NCBI GenBank assembly: GCA_903875225.1 | Contig: CAIQVJ010000089.1 | Location: forward strand, 1 to 64,000 | Source of the DNA: an uncultured Pseudomonadota bacterium | GTDB lineage: Bacteria > Myxococcota_A > UBA796 > SXON01 | Length of the DNA: 64,000 bases | Direction of reading: 5' to 3' | Shown: piece by piece, positions 1-9,128 of the stretch | Position numbering within the stretch: position 1 is the stretch's first letter | Layout: each line of letters opens with the position of its first letter | The notes under the pieces: model-generated | Database searches by the model: none | The model's input: only the letters and a program-made list of their open reading frames with translations | What the model was told of the DNA's origin: nothing | Translations under genes and position numbers: made by a program

Positions 1-267
1 CGCGCGTCCGGGTCGAGTCGACGAGCGAACGCAGCCCCGACCGCTTTCTATAGGAGAAGCCCACGGGGCCCCGGGCGCGCGTACTCGCGCGTCCGGATCG
101 AGTCGACGAGCGAACGCAGCCCCGACCGCCTTCTATAGGAGAAGTCCACGGGGCCCCGGGCGCGCGTACCCGCGCGTCCGGGTCGAGTCGACGAGCGAAC
201 GCAGCCCCGACCGCTTTCTATAGGAGAAGCCCACGGGGCCCCGGTCGCGCGTACCCGCGCGTCCGGG
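1..267. repeat. 85-bp tandem repeat, 3 full copies plus a 12-bp partial fourth, possibly continuing upstream of the window
   Basis: CGCGCGTCCGG(G/A)TCGAGTCGACGAGCGAACGCAGCCCCGACCG... recurs at 1, 86, 171 and 256 (exact 85-bp period) with only a few substitutions. Confidence 0.95.
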
Positions 268-320
268 GTTAGCAGGCGCCCTCCCCCTCCTCCGCCCTTC
301 AGACCCTCGGAATTGGAGCC

Positions 321-941
321 TTGATGAAAAAGTGGCTGCCCTACATCATCGCCGCGCTGCTCGGCCTCGGCGTGGCCGTCGCCATGTTCCTCCCGAACAC
401 CGACACCACGGCGCCAAAGGCGACCACCTCGGGCAAGTCGACGTTCGTGAAGAAGATCGACAAGGATGGCATGACCATGAAGACCGTGCCCGAAGGGGGG
501 GACCCCAACGCGCCCTCAGCGGCGGAGCGGGCGAGTGCAGACCGCGCTGCCGGCATCATGCCGCCTGAACCCGGCACGCTACGTCCCCAGAACGCCGGAG
601 AGCTGGCGCATGCCGAGCGCACCGCCCGGTCCTTCAACAAGCACTACATGGCGGTCGCCGTCTACTGGAACCGGCTCGGGCCGCTCGTGGGTGCCACCGA
701 CCCCGCGGTCGCGAAGGAGTGCACCGCCATGGACCTCTACCTGCGCGACCAGAGCAAGCTCGGGGATGACGACCTGAATGTGACCGACGTGCTCACGAAG
801 GAGCTGCAACTGGAGAAGAAGGTGCGCACGCTCGGCATCCAGGACGCCAACCTCACCGCGATCCTCGACTACATCAACAATTCGGCGAACACGACCCTGC
901 AGGGCGGCGACCCGACCACCATCCCCAAGCCCGGGAAGTAG
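321..941 (+). CDS. Hypothetical protein with N-terminal membrane anchor/signal
   Basis: ORF with MMKKWLPYIIAALLGLGVAVAMFLP hydrophobic N-terminus; followed closely by the next gene. Confidence 0.7.
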   Translation: MMKKWLPYIIAALLGLGVAVAMFLPNTDTTAPKATTSGKSTFVKKIDKDGMTMKTVPEGGDPNAPSAAERASADRAAGIMPPEPGTLRPQNAGELAHAERTARSFNKHYMAVAVYWNRLGPLVGATDPAVAKECTAMDLYLRDQSKLGDDDLNVTDVLTKELQLEKKVRTLGIQDANLTAILDYINNSANTTLQGGDPTTIPKPGK

Positions 942-943
942 AC

Positions 944-2209
944 ATGTCCGAGTCGGGTCCGGGCGCGCGCGCCCTTCACGCAGCGCTCAACGCGCTGCAA
1001 CAGCAGAATCACGCGGTCGCCGCAGGTGCAGCCGCAGAAGCGCTCGATGCCTTCACCTCCCACGGCGACGCCACCGGCGCTGCCGCTGCGCATCAGGTGC
1101 TCGCGATGGTCGCAGCGGGGAGAGGCGATCTGGCCTCCGCGCTCGCCCATGTCGACGCCGCCATCCCGCTGCGTGAGCAGACCGGCGACAACGAAGGCCT
1201 CGCTTCCTTGTTCCAGGAGCGCTTCGAACTCTCGCTGCACACCGGGGACCTCGCCGGCGCGCGCCAGGCCCTGCTCAAGCAGAAGGCAGCGCACGAACGC
1301 ACGGGCGATCGTGAGGGCGTGGCCCACGCCAACCACCAGCTTGCGCAGATCCTGCTGCAGGAGGGCCAGATCGACGCAGCCGAGGCGCTGGCACAGGAGG
1401 CGATCTTCGCCATGGAGGGCCCGCAGGGTGCCCGGGCGCGATCCGCGCTCCACCTGCTGCTCGCCAACATCGAGGTGGCGCGGGGTGCTCCCGAGAAGGG
1501 CTTGCGGCACGGGAAGGAGGCGCTGGAGCTTGCCCGGCAGGCGCGGTTCCGTCCCGGGGAGATCGACGCGCTGCAGGAGTTGGGCACCTTGCACGCCGCG
1601 ATGGGCGAGCTCCAGGCCGCCCGGCGGGCGTTGGAGGAGGCGCTTGTGGGACGGGAGCTCCTCAAGGACCTGGAGGGGAGGGCACAGACGTTGAGGGAGC
1701 TCGCGACGCTGGAGTTCGCGGCGGGGGAGGTCGATGCCGGCTTCGAGCGGCTCGACTACGCCGTGCGCACGTTGCGGGAGGCGCACAACTTCATCGGAGA
1801 GGTCGCGATCCTGCAGCTCACGCAGGCGTTCGCGGACGAGCACGACCGGGAGGAGGTCGGGAACCAGGCCGGCCGCGACATGATCGCTGCCGCCGCGCTC
1901 ACCGAGGATCCCGAGGCGATCGGGGCGGCGCACTTCGCCCTGGCGACACGTCTGGCGGTGAGCGGAGATCTCGGCGGGGCGCGCAACAGCTTCTCGGCCG
2001 CGCACACCCTGCAGAACCAGGCCGGCAAGATCCACGAGGCAGCCGTGAGCCTCGGCATGCTGGGCCAGGTGGCGAGCGCCATGGGGGATCCCGCGGGCAT
2101 CGAGATGATGCGCGAGAGCCTCGCGGCGCTGGAGGGCATGGGCAGCGAGGCCGCCGATGCGCTCCGGCCGATCCTGGCGGAGCTGGAGAGCAGCGGGGAG
2201 GGGGGCTGA
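944..2209 (+). CDS. TPR-repeat protein
   Basis: Degenerate helical A-rich repeats (ALAHVDAAIPLREQTGDNEGLASLFQERFELSLHTGDLAGARQAL...); stop overlaps the next ATG. Confidence 0.75.
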   Translation: MSESGPGARALHAALNALQQQNHAVAAGAAAEALDAFTSHGDATGAAAAHQVLAMVAAGRGDLASALAHVDAAIPLREQTGDNEGLASLFQERFELSLHTGDLAGARQALLKQKAAHERTGDREGVAHANHQLAQILLQEGQIDAAEALAQEAIFAMEGPQGARARSALHLLLANIEVARGAPEKGLRHGKEALELARQARFRPGEIDALQELGTLHAAMGELQAARRALEEALVGRELLKDLEGRAQTLRELATLEFAAGEVDAGFERLDYAVRTLREAHNFIGEVAILQLTQAFADEHDREEVGNQAGRDMIAAAALTEDPEAIGAAHFALATRLAVSGDLGGARNSFSAAHTLQNQAGKIHEAAVSLGMLGQVASAMGDPAGIEMMRESLAALEGMGSEAADALRPILAELESSGEGG

Positions 2210-2943
2210 TGCGCGCGCGTGGCTATGCCCCGTTCGCGGCATCTCCAGAGAACGATGCCCTGCTCGACAGCATCGTCGCGCGGGCGGAGCCCGGCAGGGC
2301 CGCTGTGTTCGACCTGGACGGGTGCCTGTTCGACACCCGGCCACGCCAGGTGCGCATCTTCCGCGAGCTGGCGGCACAGCAGGGCTGGGCCCAGCTCTGC
2401 TCGGTGCGGGAGGAGCACTTCCTGGACTGGTCGCTCCGCACGACCATGCTCAACGCGGGCATCGCGCCCGACTGGGTCGAGGCCCACGAGCCGCTCGTCC
2501 GCGCGTGGTGGGAGAAGTGCTTCTTCAGCTCTCCCTACGTGATCTACGACCACGCGATGCCCGGCGCTCCCTCGCTGGTCCGCGCGGTGTGGGAGCGGGG
2601 CGCCCAGGTCGTCTACCTGACTGGGCGCGACATCGCGATGGTGCCCGGGACCGAGATCGCGCTGCGCGCATTCGGCTTTCCCTACAACGCCGTCCGCACC
2701 TCGCTGCTCATGAAGCCGAGGTTCGACATGGACGACACCGAGTTCAAGGAGGGCGCCCTGGAGTCGATCGCAGATCTGGGGCCCACCACGATCTACCTGG
2801 ACAACGAGCCGGCCAACCTGAACATCTACAAACGGCGGCACCCCAACGCCCACGTCGTGTTCGTGGAGACGGACCACAGCCCGCGCCCCGACGAGCCAGG
2901 GCCGACGATCCCGTGGCTACGCAGCTTCTGGAGGACGCGTTGA
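2209..2943 (+). CDS. HAD-superfamily hydrolase
   Basis: AVFDLDGCLFDTRPRQ motif I, VVYLTGRD motif II, later acidic motif TTIYLDNE. Confidence 0.8.
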   Translation: MRARGYAPFAASPENDALLDSIVARAEPGRAAVFDLDGCLFDTRPRQVRIFRELAAQQGWAQLCSVREEHFLDWSLRTTMLNAGIAPDWVEAHEPLVRAWWEKCFFSSPYVIYDHAMPGAPSLVRAVWERGAQVVYLTGRDIAMVPGTEIALRAFGFPYNAVRTSLLMKPRFDMDDTEFKEGALESIADLGPTTIYLDNEPANLNIYKRRHPNAHVVFVETDHSPRPDEPGPTIPWLRSFWRTR

Positions 2944-3833
2944 GCGAGGTCGGCGTCGTGGTCGAGCAGACCCCGGGGCGGTTCGCGGTCGCCCTCGCGC
3001 TGGGTGGTCGCGCGCGCGTGATGGTCGCGGTGGTGCACGAGCAGGCCGACGAGGTCCGCAGGCGCCACGACCTCGACCGCGCGGCTGCCGTGCTCGCCGC
3101 CGAGGGCCTCGTCGCCGCCGTGCTGCTCTCCGCGCACATCAAGGGCGAGGAGCGCATGACCGTGCAGGTCGCGAGTGACCTGCCCCCCTTCACGTTCTCC
3201 GCCGACGTCGACGCTGTTGGCACCCTTCGCGCCCGCTTCGTCCCCGCGCGTGGGATCATGCCGGTGAAGAAGTTCACCGGCATGTTGCTCGCGATGAAGT
3301 CGCTCGGCCAGCATGAGCTGTACCGGGGGGTCTCGCCCGTCACGGACGAGACCTTCGAGCAGGCGCTGGGTCGCTTCCTCAAGCAGAGCCAGCAGACGGA
3401 CGCACGCGTCCGGGTGCTGTGCCGCCTGGACAAGCGCGGACACGTCCGGTTCGCGGCGGGGATGCTCATCGAACGCATGCCGGGCATCTCGGCCGAGGAC
3501 TTCGCCGCTGCCTTCGACGAGACCATGCAGCCCGGCGTGGGGAATGCGGCCAAACAGGCGACCGACTTCGAGAAGCTGGTCACCGACTTCGCCATGGGGC
3601 AGCTCGCGGGCGCGTCCATCGAGCCGCTGGGGTTCCAGGACTTCGTGTTCCGGTGCTCCTGCACACGGGACCGCGTCGCCGCGATGCTGCGCACCCTCGG
3701 CCTCGAGGAGCTGGGCGCGATCAAGCAGGAGCAGGGCCAGGCCGAGATCACCTGCAACTTCTGCAACACCCGCTACGTCTTCGACGGGTCCGCGCTCGAC
3801 GGGCTCATGGTCGGGCTGGTTCCGGCCTCGTAG
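2913..3833 (+). CDS. hslO: Hsp33-family redox chaperone
   Basis: C-terminal CSC...ITCNFCNTRYVF zinc motif (CxC...CxxC); GTG start at 2913 inside the longer ORF, overlapping the HAD gene. Confidence 0.85.
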   Translation: MATQLLEDALSEVGVVVEQTPGRFAVALALGGRARVMVAVVHEQADEVRRRHDLDRAAAVLAAEGLVAAVLLSAHIKGEERMTVQVASDLPPFTFSADVDAVGTLRARFVPARGIMPVKKFTGMLLAMKSLGQHELYRGVSPVTDETFEQALGRFLKQSQQTDARVRVLCRLDKRGHVRFAAGMLIERMPGISAEDFAAAFDETMQPGVGNAAKQATDFEKLVTDFAMGQLAGASIEPLGFQDFVFRCSCTRDRVAAMLRTLGLEELGAIKQEQGQAEITCNFCNTRYVFDGSALDGLMVGLVPAS

Positions 3834-4550
3834 GTGTCCGGGGTGAACGTCGTGCGGGTCGACACCGTCGAGTCCACGCAGACGCTGGCGAAAGATCTGG
3901 CCGCGGGCGGGGCGCCGCACGGGCTCGTCGTGCGCGCCGAGCGGCAGACCCGGGGCAGGGGACGCCTCTCCCGCTCCTGGGAGAGTGAGCCAGGCGAAGG
4001 GCTCCTCTTCTCCATCGTGCTCCGTCCCGGCGGCGCGCTGCGGGATGCCCCGTTGCTCACGCTCGGCGCTGCCGCCGGGCTGGCCGAGGCGCTCGACACG
4101 AAGGTGAAGTGGCCGAATGACCTGGTGGTAGGCGATCCGGGTGCAGGACCGCGCAAGCTCGGCGGGCTCCTCGGGGAGCTCGAGACAGACCCCGGCGAGG
4201 AGGGCCCTACGGTGCGCCATGTGGTGCTCGGAGTGGGGCTGAACGTGCTCCAGCGCAGCTTTCCTCCGCACCTGCCATTCGCCACCTCGTTGTGGCGGGA
4301 GCGCGCCGGGCCTCGGCGTGCGGAGCTGGACCGCGACGAGGTGTTCGAGTGCGCCGTGGCGGCGATCCTGCGGTGGCACGACCACCCCGAACGCCTTGGG
4401 CTGTGGCGACGTCGCGCGCACACGCTTGGGGAGCGCGTGACGCTGAACACCGGGCAGGGCGCCATCACCGGCGTCGCAACCGGCCTCGCCGACGACGGGG
4501 CCCTGCTGGTGGACGGCCGAGCCGTGTATGTGGGGGAGATCGCGGGTTAG
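3834..4550 (+). CDS. birA: Biotin--[acetyl-CoA-carboxylase] ligase
   Basis: DTVESTQTLAKDL...VRAERQTRGRGRLSRSWES...KWPNDLVV signature. Confidence 0.9.
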   Translation: MSGVNVVRVDTVESTQTLAKDLAAGGAPHGLVVRAERQTRGRGRLSRSWESEPGEGLLFSIVLRPGGALRDAPLLTLGAAAGLAEALDTKVKWPNDLVVGDPGAGPRKLGGLLGELETDPGEEGPTVRHVVLGVGLNVLQRSFPPHLPFATSLWRERAGPRRAELDRDEVFECAVAAILRWHDHPERLGLWRRRAHTLGERVTLNTGQGAITGVATGLADDGALLVDGRAVYVGEIAG

Positions 4551-4558
4551 TCCGGTGC

Positions 4559-5278
4559 ATGTCCGAAGCCATGTACGGCAGCCACGCCGACCTGTACGAC
4601 GCGATCTACGCAGAGAAAGACTACGTCGCCGAGGCGGCGCGCCTGCATGCGCTGCTCGCCGAGCGAGGGGTCGCAGACGGCGCACGCATCGCAGAGGTCG
4701 CGTGCGGCACCGGCAAGCACCTCGCGGAGCTGCGCCGCTGGTACCAGGTCTCCGGAACCGACCTGAGCCCGGAGATGTTGAAGATCGCACAGGGCCGGCT
4801 GCCCGGCGTCTCCATGACGTGTGCGGACATGCGCACCCCGCCTTCCGAGGGCGCGCTCGATGCGGTGCTCTGCCTTTTCTCCTCCATCGGCTACCTGCAT
4901 GGCGCAGCGGCGCTCGATGCTGGACTACGGGCCTTTGCGGCCGGGCTACGCCCGGGTGGCGTGGTGATCGTCGAGCCGTGGATCGACCCCGGATCGTTCC
5001 GCGAGGGGCACGTGTACTCCCAGCACGTGGACGGACCGGCGCTGAGCCTCACCCGTATGAGCGCCGGACGTCGCGAAGGTGATCTCTCGGTCATCGAGTT
5101 CCATTGGCTGGTCGGCCGCGAGGGGCAGGGCATCGAACACTTCGTGGAGACACACGCGCTCTGGCTGTGTGCCAGGGATGCGTTCGGCGCTGCTCTGGAC
5201 CGCGCCGGGTTCGACGCGGAGTACTTGGACGCGGGCCTCTCCGCGGGACGTGGGCTTTGGGTCGGGCGCCGCCGGTGA
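4559..5278 (+). CDS. Class I SAM-dependent methyltransferase
   Basis: IAEVACGTGKHLAELRRWYQVSGTDLSPEMLKIAQGRLPG; ATG at 4559 (MSEAMYGSHADLYDAIYAEKDY). Confidence 0.85.
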   Translation: MSEAMYGSHADLYDAIYAEKDYVAEAARLHALLAERGVADGARIAEVACGTGKHLAELRRWYQVSGTDLSPEMLKIAQGRLPGVSMTCADMRTPPSEGALDAVLCLFSSIGYLHGAAALDAGLRAFAAGLRPGGVVIVEPWIDPGSFREGHVYSQHVDGPALSLTRMSAGRREGDLSVIEFHWLVGREGQGIEHFVETHALWLCARDAFGAALDRAGFDAEYLDAGLSAGRGLWVGRRR

Positions 5279-5330
5279 GCTTCGATAGGATCGGCGCGTG
5301 GCGCCCCGTGCCCGTGGGTTAGGGGTCTGC

Positions 5331-5837
5331 ATGGATCCCAAGCGCTTCACGGCCGTGCTCGGCCAGTTTCTCTCCGGCGTCACCGTCATCACCGCGGTCC
5401 GGGTCGACGACACCGGGGTGCCCAGGTTGCACGGGATGACAGCGAGCGCGTTCATGTCGCTCTCCATCGACCCGCCGCTCGTCGTCGTGAGCGTGCAACG
5501 CAAGGCCCACATGCACGCGCACCTCGCGGCGGGCGGCCCGTTCGCGATCAGCGTGCTGGCGGCGGGGCAGGAGCTGACCTCCAACCACTATGCAGGGTGG
5601 CCGAAAGCCGGCTTTGAACCCATGATGCTTGCCGTCGGCCCCGAAGGGCCGTATCGTACGCCGGTGGTGGCGGAGGCCCTCGCGTGGCTCGACCTCGATC
5701 TGCACGCCGCGGTGGATGCGGGCGACCACACGCTCTTCATCGGGCGTGTGGTCGACCTGGATCGTGGCCCGGACCCGGATCGTGGGCCGCTGGCCTACTT
5801 TGCCGGGAAATACGGGGTCTTCACGAAGGCTGGCTAG
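5331..5837 (+). CDS. Flavin reductase-like (FMN-binding) protein
   Basis: FLSGVTVITAV...GMTASAFMSLSIDPPLVVVSVQRKAHMHAHL...FAISVLAAGQE. Confidence 0.85.
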   Translation: MDPKRFTAVLGQFLSGVTVITAVRVDDTGVPRLHGMTASAFMSLSIDPPLVVVSVQRKAHMHAHLAAGGPFAISVLAAGQELTSNHYAGWPKAGFEPMMLAVGPEGPYRTPVVAEALAWLDLDLHAAVDAGDHTLFIGRVVDLDRGPDPDRGPLAYFAGKYGVFTKAG

Positions 5838-5838
5838 C

Positions 5839-6993
5839 CTACTTCCCGCGGACCATGAGCTCACGGGAGATGATGAGCCGCTGGATCTGGGAGGTGCCTT
5901 CGTAGATCTGGAAGATCTTCGCGTCGCGCATGAGCTTCTCGACCGGGTACTCCTGGCTGTAGCCGTAGCCGCCGTACACCTGGACCGCGTTCGTCGTGAC
6001 CTTCATGGCGACGTCGCTGGCGAAGGCCTTCGCCATCGCGGCCTCCTTCGTGTTGCGCTGGCCGGAGTCCTTGAGCCACGCTGCGCGCCAGGTCATGAGC
6101 CGCGCGGCGTCGATCTCCATCGCCATCTCCGCGATCATGAAGCCGATCGCCTGGTGGTTCGCGATGGGCTGTCCGAAGGTCTTGCGCTCGCTCGCGTACT
6201 CGATCGAGTGCTCCATCGCGGCGCGCGCGACGCCCACGGCCGATGCTGCCACGCCCGGACGCGTGTAGTCGAACGCCGCCATCGCCAGCTTCCAGCCGTC
6301 GCCCACGACACCGACCACGTTCTCCTCGGGGACCTCCACGTTCTCGAAGGTGATGCCGCGCGTGTCCGAGCAGCGCTGGCCCATGTTGTACTCCTTGCGG
6401 CCCACGGAGACTCCGGGCCAGGAGCGCTCGACGATGAACCCCGTCATGCCGCCGCGGGCGAGCCGCGCCGGGTCGGTCAGAGCCACGACGAAGTACCAGT
6501 CTGCGACCCCCGCGTTGGTGATCCACATCTTGGTGCCGTTGAGGATCCACTTGTCGCCCTGCTTCACGGCGGTCGTCTTGAGGCCCTGGACATCGGAGCC
6601 CGCGTTCGGCTCGGTGACAGCGTAGGCGCAGAGGCTGAACTTCTCCGCGAACATCCCGAGGTACTTCTTCCTCAGCGACGGAGACCCGCCCAGGATCACG
6701 GGCTGCTGTGCGAGGCCGTTCGCCTCCACCGCAGTGCCGATGCCCGAGCATCCCCACGCCAGCTCTTCCGCGATGAGCATGCCGTCCACCGCGCCGATCC
6801 CGATGCCACCGTCCTCCTCGTGGATGTGCGTGTTCATCAGGCCCTGCTCGTTCGCCTTCTTGAGCACCTCCCAGGGGTACTCGCCCGTCTGGTCGTGGTG
6901 TGCGGACACCGGACGCATCTCGGTCCTGGCGAAGTCGTGGGCGAGGTCGCGGAGGGCCTCCTGCTCGTCGGTGAGGGCAAATGCGATGGCCAT
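5839..6993 (-). CDS. Acyl-CoA dehydrogenase
   Basis: AYAVTEPNAGSDVQGLKTTA, GYGYSQEYPVEKLMRDAKIFQIYEGTSQIQRLIISREL; ATG at 6993. Confidence 0.95.
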   Translation of the reverse strand: MAIAFALTDEQEALRDLAHDFARTEMRPVSAHHDQTGEYPWEVLKKANEQGLMNTHIHEEDGGIGIGAVDGMLIAEELAWGCSGIGTAVEANGLAQQPVILGGSPSLRKKYLGMFAEKFSLCAYAVTEPNAGSDVQGLKTTAVKQGDKWILNGTKMWITNAGVADWYFVVALTDPARLARGGMTGFIVERSWPGVSVGRKEYNMGQRCSDTRGITFENVEVPEENVVGVVGDGWKLAMAAFDYTRPGVAASAVGVARAAMEHSIEYASERKTFGQPIANHQAIGFMIAEMAMEIDAARLMTWRAAWLKDSGQRNTKEAAMAKAFASDVAMKVTTNAVQVYGGYGYSQEYPVEKLMRDAKIFQIYEGTSQIQRLIISRELMVRGK

Positions 6994-7107
6994 TGGGGCT
7001 CCTTGATGGGGGTCTGAGGGGGCCGCTTTGTAACCCGGCCCGCCTTCCCCACCCCCCTCGTTTGACGGACCTTTGAATTCCGGTCCGGGGGTGCTTAGGC
7101 TCCGCGC

Positions 7108-7677
7108 ATGTCCTCCGATCCCTCCGTCCCCGCCGCCATCGACACCCTGCCGACGCCCAACCCCGACGCGCTGATGTTCCGCGTCCAGGAGACGTTGATC
7201 CCGGTCGGCACCTTCGAGTACCTCTCCGCGGCGCATGCCAGCGATGCGCCGCTGCCACGCCGGCTGTTCGATCTGTCGGGCGTCACGAGCGTGCTGGTCG
7301 CCCCGCGTTTCGTGACCGTCAACAAGGAGCCGATGATGCTCTGGCCGGAGCTGGTCCCGCAGATCAAGGCTGCCATCCGCGATTTCCTGGACTCCGGAGA
7401 CATGGCGGTGCCGGACGAGGACCTCGCTGTCGCCCACTACACCGATCCCGTGGAGCGCAGGATCGTGCGCCTCCTGGACGAGGTCATCCGCCCAGCCGTG
7501 GCAGAAGACGGCGGCGACATCATCTACCGCGGCCTGTTCGACGGCATCGTGCACGTGAAGCTCATCGGCTCCTGCTCCACCTGCCCCTCGAGCACCGCTA
7601 CGCTCGCCATGGGAGTGGAGCGCATGATGCTGGAGGAGATCCCCGAGGTGCGCGGGGTGCTGCAGGTGAGCGACTGA
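7108..7677 (+). CDS. NifU/Nfu-type Fe-S scaffold protein
   Basis: N-terminal Nfu_N-like (TPNPDALMFRV) plus VIRPAVAEDGGDI...GSCSTCPSSTATL CxxC domain. Confidence 0.9.
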   Translation: MSSDPSVPAAIDTLPTPNPDALMFRVQETLIPVGTFEYLSAAHASDAPLPRRLFDLSGVTSVLVAPRFVTVNKEPMMLWPELVPQIKAAIRDFLDSGDMAVPDEDLAVAHYTDPVERRIVRLLDEVIRPAVAEDGGDIIYRGLFDGIVHVKLIGSCSTCPSSTATLAMGVERMMLEEIPEVRGVLQVSD

Positions 7678-7710
7678 GCGAGGCAGTAGGCGGGCTGGCC
7701 CGCCGTCCGC

Positions 7711-9009
7711 CTACATCGCCGGCGCCTTCGTCGGCTTCACGTCCGGGTCCATGCCGCCGAACACCTCGCCCCACTTGATGCGACCGGTGAGCTGCATGAG
7801 CGCGAACAGGGTCACGATGCCCAGCACCGTGATGGTCAGGCCGGTGAACCCATCGAAGAAGTGCGCGGTGCCGAACCCGACCTGGTAGAGCACCTGGGCG
7901 AGCCCGGCCTCCACAAAAGCGAACCGGGCGCCCACCACGAGGCGCAGGTAGCTCACCGTGAGCAGCACGCTCACGCAGCTTGCGATGCCGAACGCGATCT
8001 CGACCGGGAGCAGATCCGCGGTGTATGCGAACAGGAGGTTGAACGCAAAGAACGCGGAGGCGAGGAACAGGTAGTTCACCGGGTGGATCTCGTACTTGCG
8101 CAGGAGGCCGAGCACGTAGATCCACACGAAATAGAGCGCGAGCGGGATCGGGGCCGAGAACGAGAGCATCGAGGCGAGCTCACCGGGCTGGATGTGCGTC
8201 GGCATCGTCATCCCGATCGCCTGGCCGGTGACGAGCCGCGCGAACGTCCAGTCCAGCATCCACGCGTCGCCGACCTGGCTCTTGCTGGTAGGCGACAACG
8301 TCTGGGCAGGAAAGTCGATCGCAGTGAAGTCCGTGGACATGTGCAACTGGAAGTCCTCGACCTGCCCGACCTCTGCCGTCGGGACGTAGCGCCACTCGGT
8401 CATGCCCCGCGAGCGGTACTGGATGCCGAGCGTGACGATCTGTCCGGTGGTGAGGGGACCGGGGATGTTCACCGTGACCCGGCCGTGGTCGTTGGTGAGC
8501 GAGCGCGCGACGTCCTGCCCGTCGACGACGAACGTGAAGTCGTCGTAGATCCCCCCCGCGTCGGGGAACGCGAACCCGATCTGCAGGTGGGCGCCCTCCG
8601 GCACGTTCGTCTCGATCGGGAACTTCCAGGCGCCGTCGAACGCGACGCCGTACAGCGGAAACCACATCAGGCCCTTCCGGCGCTCATCGAGCTTCAGATC
8701 CGCCGTGATGCGCGTCTGGGTGGGCACGAGCGTGCTGGACCGGGTCTCCCAGGCCGGGGTGACCTTGCGGGTCACGTTGCCGGATGCGTCGGTGAACTGC
8801 TCCTCGCGGTTGATGAGCTCCTGCCAGACGAGCGCCGCGCTCGGCGCCTGCTGGGCCTGCGGGCTGCCCCACAGCTCCTGCACCCGGGAGGAGAGCGTTC
8901 CGTCCTGGTCGGACGTGCGGGCCGTGGTGACTCCGCCGAGGAGCATCCACGCCGTGAGGGCGAGCATGAAAACGCAGGCGATGCCGAAGATGCGCAGGAA
9001 CGGGGACAT
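7711..9009 (-). CDS. CreD-like inner membrane protein
   Basis: Signal/TM N-terminus, large exported domain, C-terminal TM block KYEIHPVNYLFLASAFFAFNLLFAYTADLLPVEIAF typical of the CreD family. Confidence 0.7.
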   Translation of the reverse strand: MSPFLRIFGIACVFMLALTAWMLLGGVTTARTSDQDGTLSSRVQELWGSPQAQQAPSAALVWQELINREEQFTDASGNVTRKVTPAWETRSSTLVPTQTRITADLKLDERRKGLMWFPLYGVAFDGAWKFPIETNVPEGAHLQIGFAFPDAGGIYDDFTFVVDGQDVARSLTNDHGRVTVNIPGPLTTGQIVTLGIQYRSRGMTEWRYVPTAEVGQVEDFQLHMSTDFTAIDFPAQTLSPTSKSQVGDAWMLDWTFARLVTGQAIGMTMPTHIQPGELASMLSFSAPIPLALYFVWIYVLGLLRKYEIHPVNYLFLASAFFAFNLLFAYTADLLPVEIAFGIASCVSVLLTVSYLRLVVGARFAFVEAGLAQVLYQVGFGTAHFFDGFTGLTITVLGIVTLFALMQLTGRIKWGEVFGGMDPDVKPTKAPAM

Positions 9010-9128
9010 TCGAGACTCCTTGTGTGGAGTCCAGACCATAGGTCGCACGCGTGGCGGGGATGTCGGCGGCGCGTGGCGACCTGGAGGCCCTGTTGTGCAA
9101 GCACGGTGCAGGGACGGCCTTTGGCCGC

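Noticed and set aside
1-267. CRISPR array
   Set aside because: Units are contiguous 85-bp copies with no unique spacers and no cas genes nearby.
869-2377. 502-aa minus-strand ORF (and similar long antisense ORFs, e.g. 2826-4790, 13136-15229, 40585-42942, 49072-51465)
   Set aside because: Arg/Pro/Ala/Gly-rich translations opposite well-supported genes, typical of high-GC antisense frames.
5839-7554. Full 571-aa ORF as the acyl-CoA dehydrogenase
   Set aside because: The homologous protein starts at MAIAFALTDEQ (6993); the upstream part is antisense to the Nfu gene.
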